From contig NZ_JAWDIE010000002.1 of assembly GCF_037688875.1 (NCBI RefSeq), positions 124,001 through 188,000 on the forward strand: a stretch of DNA of 64,000 nt, in the 5' to 3' direction. The DNA is from Amphibiibacter pelophylacis. Its GTDB lineage: Bacteria > Pseudomonadota > Gammaproteobacteria > Burkholderiales > Burkholderiaceae_C. Positions 60,068 to 64,000 of the stretch are shown piece after piece. Each line of letters starts with the position of its first letter. The stretch's first letter is position 1. Position numbers and translations under genes: made by a program. The notes beneath the pieces are model-generated. The model ran no database searches. It was not told the DNA's origin and saw nothing but the letters and a program-made list of their open reading frames with translations.

Positions 60068-60967
60068 TTATTTGCCGCCGCTGAAGGCAACCGATTCGAC
60101 CACCCGGCGGCCCATGAACAGCAGCAGCAGCACCGTGGGCACCATGGTGATGCTGGCGGCGGCCATCAGCCCCGTCCAGTCAGGCTGGCCATTGGGCGAC
60201 TGCGATTTGAAGGTCTGCAGCGCCAGCGGCAGCACCTGCCAGGCCTCGTCCTTCGAGACCAGGTAGGGCCAGAAAAACTCGTTCCACATATTGATGCCGG
60301 TCAGCACCGCGATGGTCACCAGCGGCGTCACCGATAGCGGCAGCACCACGCGGCGGAAAATGAACCAGTGCGTGGCGCCGTCCAGGCGCGCGGCCTCTTC
60401 CAGCTCGCGCGGCACGGCCAGGAAAAACTGGCGCAGAAAGAACACCGAGAAGCCCTGCATCAGGCAAAAGGGCGCGACCATGCCCTGCAGCGTGTTGAGC
60501 CAGCCCAGATCTTTGATCAGGATGAAGTTGGGGATGAAGGTGACCACGCCGGGTACCATCATCGAGCCCAGAAAGAGCGCAAAAATCAGCTTGTTGCCGG
60601 GAAAATCAAGCCGCGCAAACGCGTAGGCCGACATGGCCGCGCAGGTGGTCTGGCACACGACGATGATGCCGGTGAACATCACCGAGTTGAGCAGCGCCCG
60701 CGAGAAGTCAATGCTGGCTGCCGACACGCCGATGCTGCCGCTGCCCGAATCGGCCAGGCCCAGCACGCGCAGTACGTTGTTGAATGTGATGCCGGAGGGC
60801 AGCCAGTTGGCCGAATCGACAAACACGTCGTCGGGCGAAATCAGGGCCGTTTTGACCATCATCCACAGCGGGGCCAGGGTCAGGGCGAGCATGGCCAGCA
60901 GGATGGCCCAGGCCAGGATCTGGCCGGAACTCAGGCGGCGGCGGCCGGGCATGGCGGAAGCGCTCAT
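60068..60967 (-). CDS. Carbohydrate ABC transporter permease (MalG type)
   Basis: 299 aa, about six TM segments, N-terminal LAWAILLAMLALTLAPLWMM. The cytoplasmic EAA loop reads ELEEAARLDGATHWFIFRRV, which contacts the ATPase. AAGGAGATA precedes the ATG. Lies 33 bases downstream of the partner permease and forms the inner-membrane channel with it. Confidence 0.92.
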   Translation of the reverse strand: MSASAMPGRRRLSSGQILAWAILLAMLALTLAPLWMMVKTALISPDDVFVDSANWLPSGITFNNVLRVLGLADSGSGSIGVSAASIDFSRALLNSVMFTGIIVVCQTTCAAMSAYAFARLDFPGNKLIFALFLGSMMVPGVVTFIPNFILIKDLGWLNTLQGMVAPFCLMQGFSVFFLRQFFLAVPRELEEAARLDGATHWFIFRRVVLPLSVTPLVTIAVLTGINMWNEFFWPYLVSKDEAWQVLPLALQTFKSQSPNGQPDWTGLMAAASITMVPTVLLLLFMGRRVVESVAFSGGK

Positions 60968-61000
60968 GGGGTATCTCCTTGAAGGACGCGGCGGTCTGGC

Positions 61001-61963
61001 TCAGGCCAGATCGCTTTCGTTGGCGCGCATGATGCACATCTGGATCACCGTGTAAGCCAGCATCACCCCGCACAGCGTGATGGACATGGCCGAGGCGTAA
61101 CCCATCTTGTAGAAGCTGAAAGCGTTCTGCACGATGTAGTGAACGATGACGCGGGTGGAATCCAGCGGCCCGCCGCCCGTGGTGACGGCGATGGTGTCGA
61201 AGATCTGGAACGACCCTGTGACGCTGGTCACCAGCACAAAGACCATCACCGGACGCAGCAGCGGCAGCGTGATGCGGCGGAACATCTGCCATTCGGTGGC
61301 GCCTTCCAGCGCAGCGGCCTCGTAAAGGTGTCGCGGAATGTTCTGCAAGCCGGCCAGGAAGAGCATGGCCACCAGGCCCATGTGACGCCAGATGTTCACC
61401 CCGGCCACGGTCAGCAGCGCCTGCGAGGCGTCGCCAAAGAAAGGCTGCGCATCAAAGCCCCAGGCGCCCAGTGTGGCGTTGACCACGCCCAGCATGGGAT
61501 CGAGCATCCACAGCCAGATCATGGCGACCAGCACGTTGGAGAGTAGATAAGGCAGCAGCACCACCGCCTTGACGAAAATGGCGCGCGTCAGCCGGTCCAT
61601 GACCACGGCCAGGAACAGCCCGAGCACCGTCTGCAGCGGAATATTGAGCAGCACGTAATAGAGCGACAGCTTCATGCCGTTCCAGAACTTGTCGTCGTGC
61701 CACATCTGCACATAGTTGTCGACACCGACGTAGGCGGGCGCGCTGAGCAGGTTCCAGTCGGTGAAGCTGATCTGCACCGCGCGCAGCGTGGGCCAGGCGT
61801 AGAAGAGCACGAAGCCGATGAGTGCGGGCAGCACCATCAGCCAGGCGGTGCTGACCTCGGCACGGCGGCTGGCGTGCCAGAACGGGCGGCGGCGCACCAG
61901 GGCGGGAAGCGCCCGGGCGGAAGGCGGTGGGCCCGGGCGGGCGGCGACGGAAGACGGGTCCAT
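61001..61963 (-). CDS. Carbohydrate ABC transporter permease (MalF/UgpA type)
   Basis: 320 aa with a roughly 30-residue Pro/Arg-rich cytoplasmic N-terminus, then six TM segments starting at WLMVLPALIGFVLFYAW. EAA loop: YEAAALEGATEWQMFRRI. First gene of the minus-strand transporter operon; AGGAG lies seven bases before the ATG. A promoter with an overlapping palindrome is visible about 40-70 bases upstream. Confidence 0.92.
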   Translation of the reverse strand: MDPSSVAARPGPPPSARALPALVRRRPFWHASRRAEVSTAWLMVLPALIGFVLFYAWPTLRAVQISFTDWNLLSAPAYVGVDNYVQMWHDDKFWNGMKLSLYYVLLNIPLQTVLGLFLAVVMDRLTRAIFVKAVVLLPYLLSNVLVAMIWLWMLDPMLGVVNATLGAWGFDAQPFFGDASQALLTVAGVNIWRHMGLVAMLFLAGLQNIPRHLYEAAALEGATEWQMFRRITLPLLRPVMVFVLVTSVTGSFQIFDTIAVTTGGGPLDSTRVIVHYIVQNAFSFYKMGYASAMSITLCGVMLAYTVIQMCIMRANESDLA

Positions 61964-62002
61964 GACAGGGCTCCTGAGTGGGGTGGACTGCGGGCGTCGT
62001 TT

Positions 62003-62031
62003 GATAATATTTGCGAATACTATCAGCGCAA
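62003..62031 (-). promoter_or_regulatory. Promoter of the permease operon with overlapping palindromic operator
   Basis: Minus-strand -35 TTGCGC (62026-62031), 16-base spacer, -10 TATTAT (62004-62009; five of six matches). An imperfect 22-base palindrome (62003-62024; half-sites GATAATATTTG and CGAATACTATC, 18 of 22 positions symmetric) covers the -10 and spacer, so a bound protein would block transcription. Confidence 0.55.
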
Positions 62032-62116
62032 AAACACCGAGTCTCTTAGGGTAAACGCGGATAAATCAGGATTTATTCCATTTGCCAACAGCCAGATGAC
62101 CCAGGGTTTTCCGCAG

Positions 62117-62140
62117 TATTTGTAAATATTTTCGCTGATA
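62117..62140 (+). promoter_or_regulatory. Second operator-like site, near the ABC ATPase gene
   Basis: TATTTGTAAATA (62117-62128) matches the core TATTTGCGAATA of the first site (62008-62019) at 10 of 12 positions. Each core is flanked by the octamer TATCAGCG: directly after the first core (62021-62028) and in inverted orientation after the second (CGCTGATA, 62133-62140). The two sites are about 109 bases apart in the divergent region. Confidence 0.45.
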
Positions 62141-62192
62141 TGATCAGTGCCATCGCTCATCCATCACCCCTTACCGTCACGAGAGCAAGCGC

Positions 62193-63341
62193 ATGGCCAA
62201 CATCTCGCTCCAGTCCGTTTTCAAAGCTTACGGGGATATGCCCCCGGTCATCCGCGATGTCCATCTGGAGATCGCCGACGGCGAGTTCTGCGTCTTTGTC
62301 GGCCCCTCGGGCTGCGGCAAATCGACCCTGCTGCGCATGATTGCGGGGCTGGAGGACATCAGCTCCGGCGAGCTGCGCATCGGCGGTCAGCTCATGAACG
62401 ACACCCCGCCCTCGCAGCGCGGCGTGGCCATGGTGTTCCAGAACTACGCGCTCTTCCCGCACATGACGGTGTTCGAGAACATGTCTTTTGGCCTCTCGCT
62501 GGCCGGGGTGGACAAGGCCGTCGTGCGCGAAAAAGTCACCGCCGCTGCCAAGGTGCTGCAGCTCGATCACCTGCTGGAGCGCAAACCCAAGGCGCTCTCG
62601 GGCGGACAGCGTCAGCGCGTGGCGATTGGCCGCGCCATCGTGCGCGAGCCCGGCGTCTTCCTGTTTGACGAGCCGCTGTCCAACCTGGACGCGTCGCTGC
62701 GCGTGCAGACGCGCTTCGAGATCGCCAAACTGCACCGCGATTTCGGCCGCGCCAGCACCGTCTACGTCACGCACGACCAGGTCGAAGCCATGACGCTGGC
62801 CGACCGCATCCTGCTGCTCAACAGCGGCGAGGCCATGGCCCGCGACGGATCGGTCGCCCAGTGCGGCAGCCCGCTGGACCTGTATCACCGCCCACGCAAC
62901 CTCTTCGTGGCCGGATTCATTGGCTCGCCCAAAATGAACTTCCTGCCCGGCAAGCTGGTCCAGGCCGGACCGCGCCAGGCCACGCTGCGCCTGGACACCG
63001 GGGAAACCGTCCTGGCCGCCGTCAACGCCAGCCGCCTGGCCCCGGGCGCGACCGTGACCGTTGGCATCCGCCCCGAGCACACCGAGCTGGGCAGCAGCAC
63101 CCAGCACATCGTGCGCGCCGTGCAGTGGCAGGAGCGTCTGGGCGAATCCACCTACCTTTATATGGAGGCGGGCGACAGCGTCGAGAGCATGGTCACCAAG
63201 GCGCCGGGCCACGCCCACGCCGAGCCCGGCCACCGCCTGGCCATCGGCCTGCCCGAGCAGGCGCTGCACGTTTTTGACGACCAGGGTCTGGCGCTGGAAC
63301 GCACCGTCGACGACCCCGACCGCCTGCTGCCGCAGGCCTGA
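62193..63341 (+). CDS. Sugar ABC transporter ATPase (MalK/UgpC/MsmK type)
   Basis: 382 aa. Walker A GPSGCGKST at 37-45, Q-loop VFQNYALFPH, signature LSGGQ at 135-139, Walker B FLFDE ending at 160, H-loop VTHDQ. The C-terminal third is the OB-type regulatory domain of MalK-like ATPases (VGIRPEHTEL). Energises the permease pair encoded divergently. GAGAGC precedes the ATG. Transcribed with the GH36 gene 14 bases downstream. Confidence 0.92.
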   Translation: MANISLQSVFKAYGDMPPVIRDVHLEIADGEFCVFVGPSGCGKSTLLRMIAGLEDISSGELRIGGQLMNDTPPSQRGVAMVFQNYALFPHMTVFENMSFGLSLAGVDKAVVREKVTAAAKVLQLDHLLERKPKALSGGQRQRVAIGRAIVREPGVFLFDEPLSNLDASLRVQTRFEIAKLHRDFGRASTVYVTHDQVEAMTLADRILLLNSGEAMARDGSVAQCGSPLDLYHRPRNLFVAGFIGSPKMNFLPGKLVQAGPRQATLRLDTGETVLAAVNASRLAPGATVTVGIRPEHTELGSSTQHIVRAVQWQERLGESTYLYMEAGDSVESMVTKAPGHAHAEPGHRLAIGLPEQALHVFDDQGLALERTVDDPDRLLPQA

Positions 63342-63355
63342 TCCGGATTCCTGCC

Positions 63356-64000
63356 ATGACCGACGTTTCCTTGCCCAGCGCTCCGGCGCAGTTCCTGGCC
63401 CTGCACGGCCGCAACAGCAGCCTCGTCATCGAACACCACGCCGACGAAGCCCCGCTGTGGCGCTACTGGGGCCCGCGCCTGCCGCAGGGCACGCAACCCG
63501 AAAGCCCGCTGCGCGACAGCCGTCCCCTGCCCTCATTCATGCTGGATTTTGACCAGCCGCTGAGCGTAGCGCCCAGTTTTGGCGTGGGCTGGTTCGGCCA
63601 GAGCGCCCTGCTGGCGCACCGCGACGGGCGCGATTTTGCGCAAGCCTGGACGGCCTGCAGTTTTGAGTGGCTGCAGCAGGACAGCGCCCAACAGACACTG
63701 CGCCTGACCCTGACCGACGCCGTGGCCCGGCTGCGCCTGGTGCTGACCCTGAGCCTGGACGGGGCCAGCGACGTGCTGATCATGCAATCCGCCCTGCACA
63801 ACGATGGCGACACGGCGCTGGACGTGCAGTGGCTGGCCGCGGGCACGCTGCGCCTGCCGCCGCACTGCGAGCGCGTGCGCTCCTTCGCCGGTCAGCACGT
63901 GCACGAATTTCTGCCGCAGGACGATGCCCTGTCGCGCAGCCTGTGGCGCAAGGAAAGCCGCCGGGGCCGCACCAGCCACGACTGCTTTCCCGGCGCGGTC
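63356..64000 (+). CDS. Alpha-galactosidase, GH36-type, N-terminal part (runs off the right edge)
   Basis: 215 codons from ATG 63356 to the window end. The N-terminal beta-sandwich of GH36 enzymes is recognisable: APLWRYWGPRLP, PSFGVGWFGQSALLAHRDG, LTLSLDGASDVLIMQSALHNDGD, then VQWLAAGTLRLPPHCERV. The catalytic barrel with its two Asp residues is beyond the window. It hydrolyses terminal alpha-galactose from raffinose-type sugars by a mechanism unrelated to that of the GH4 enzyme at 57121-58533. No signal peptide, so it acts on imported sugar. Confidence 0.85.
   Translation, partial: MTDVSLPSAPAQFLALHGRNSSLVIEHHADEAPLWRYWGPRLPQGTQPESPLRDSRPLPSFMLDFDQPLSVAPSFGVGWFGQSALLAHRDGRDFAQAWTACSFEWLQQDSAQQTLRLTLTDAVARLRLVLTLSLDGASDVLIMQSALHNDGDTALDVQWLAAGTLRLPPHCERVRSFAGQHVHEFLPQDDALSRSLWRKESRRGRTSHDCFPGAV

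Overview
The window is GC-rich chromosomal DNA of a betaproteobacterium, most likely of the Burkholderiales and plausibly Comamonadaceae. This rests on composition, the recC-recB-recD order, a lolC-lolD-tatD operon, a RpfE-like gene overlapping recJ, and -10 boxes of the TACAAT/CACAAT type close to start codons. It is an inference from gene content, not a database match. No rRNA, tRNA, CRISPR array or insertion sequence was recognised, and no stretch over 300 bases lacks a gene.

Bases 1-32330 (minus strand) form a two-partner secretion locus: one TpsB outer-membrane transporter (30593-32266) followed by three giant paralogous TpsA exoproteins (4334 aa, 4144 aa, and at least 1527 aa running off the left edge). 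All three TpsA proteins start with an extended signal peptide and a near-identical haemagglutinin-type secretion domain. They then diverge through YDG/MBG-type repeats and long Gly-Gly-rich repeats. Each intergenic gap carries an intrinsic-terminator hairpin and, next to the start codon, a second hairpin between the ribosome-binding sequence and ATG.

Bases 32531-44050 are housekeeping-like. They hold a membrane diguanylate cyclase (plus strand), then a minus-strand operon lolC-lolD-tatD-spermidine-synthase-like-gspE/pulE, then plus-strand rpfE-like-recJ, and a dCache sensor protein that lacks any output domain.

Bases 44050-45078 are a small islet of broken genes: the first 59 codons of a GNAT acetyltransferase, a ParD-antitoxin-like remnant, and an AT-rich GIY-YIG nuclease-like gene. 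It abuts the recCBD operon (45079-54940), whose genes overlap by 4 bases at each junction. Divergent from recC is a YdcF-family/patatin-like phospholipase pair.

Bases 57121-64000 are an alpha-galactoside uptake and hydrolysis locus. The minus strand carries two ABC permeases, a sugar-binding protein and a GH4 alpha-galactosidase. Divergently, the plus strand carries the ABC ATPase and a GH36-type alpha-galactosidase cut by the right edge. The divergent promoter region contains two related palindromic operator candidates. The regulator that would bind them is not in the window.
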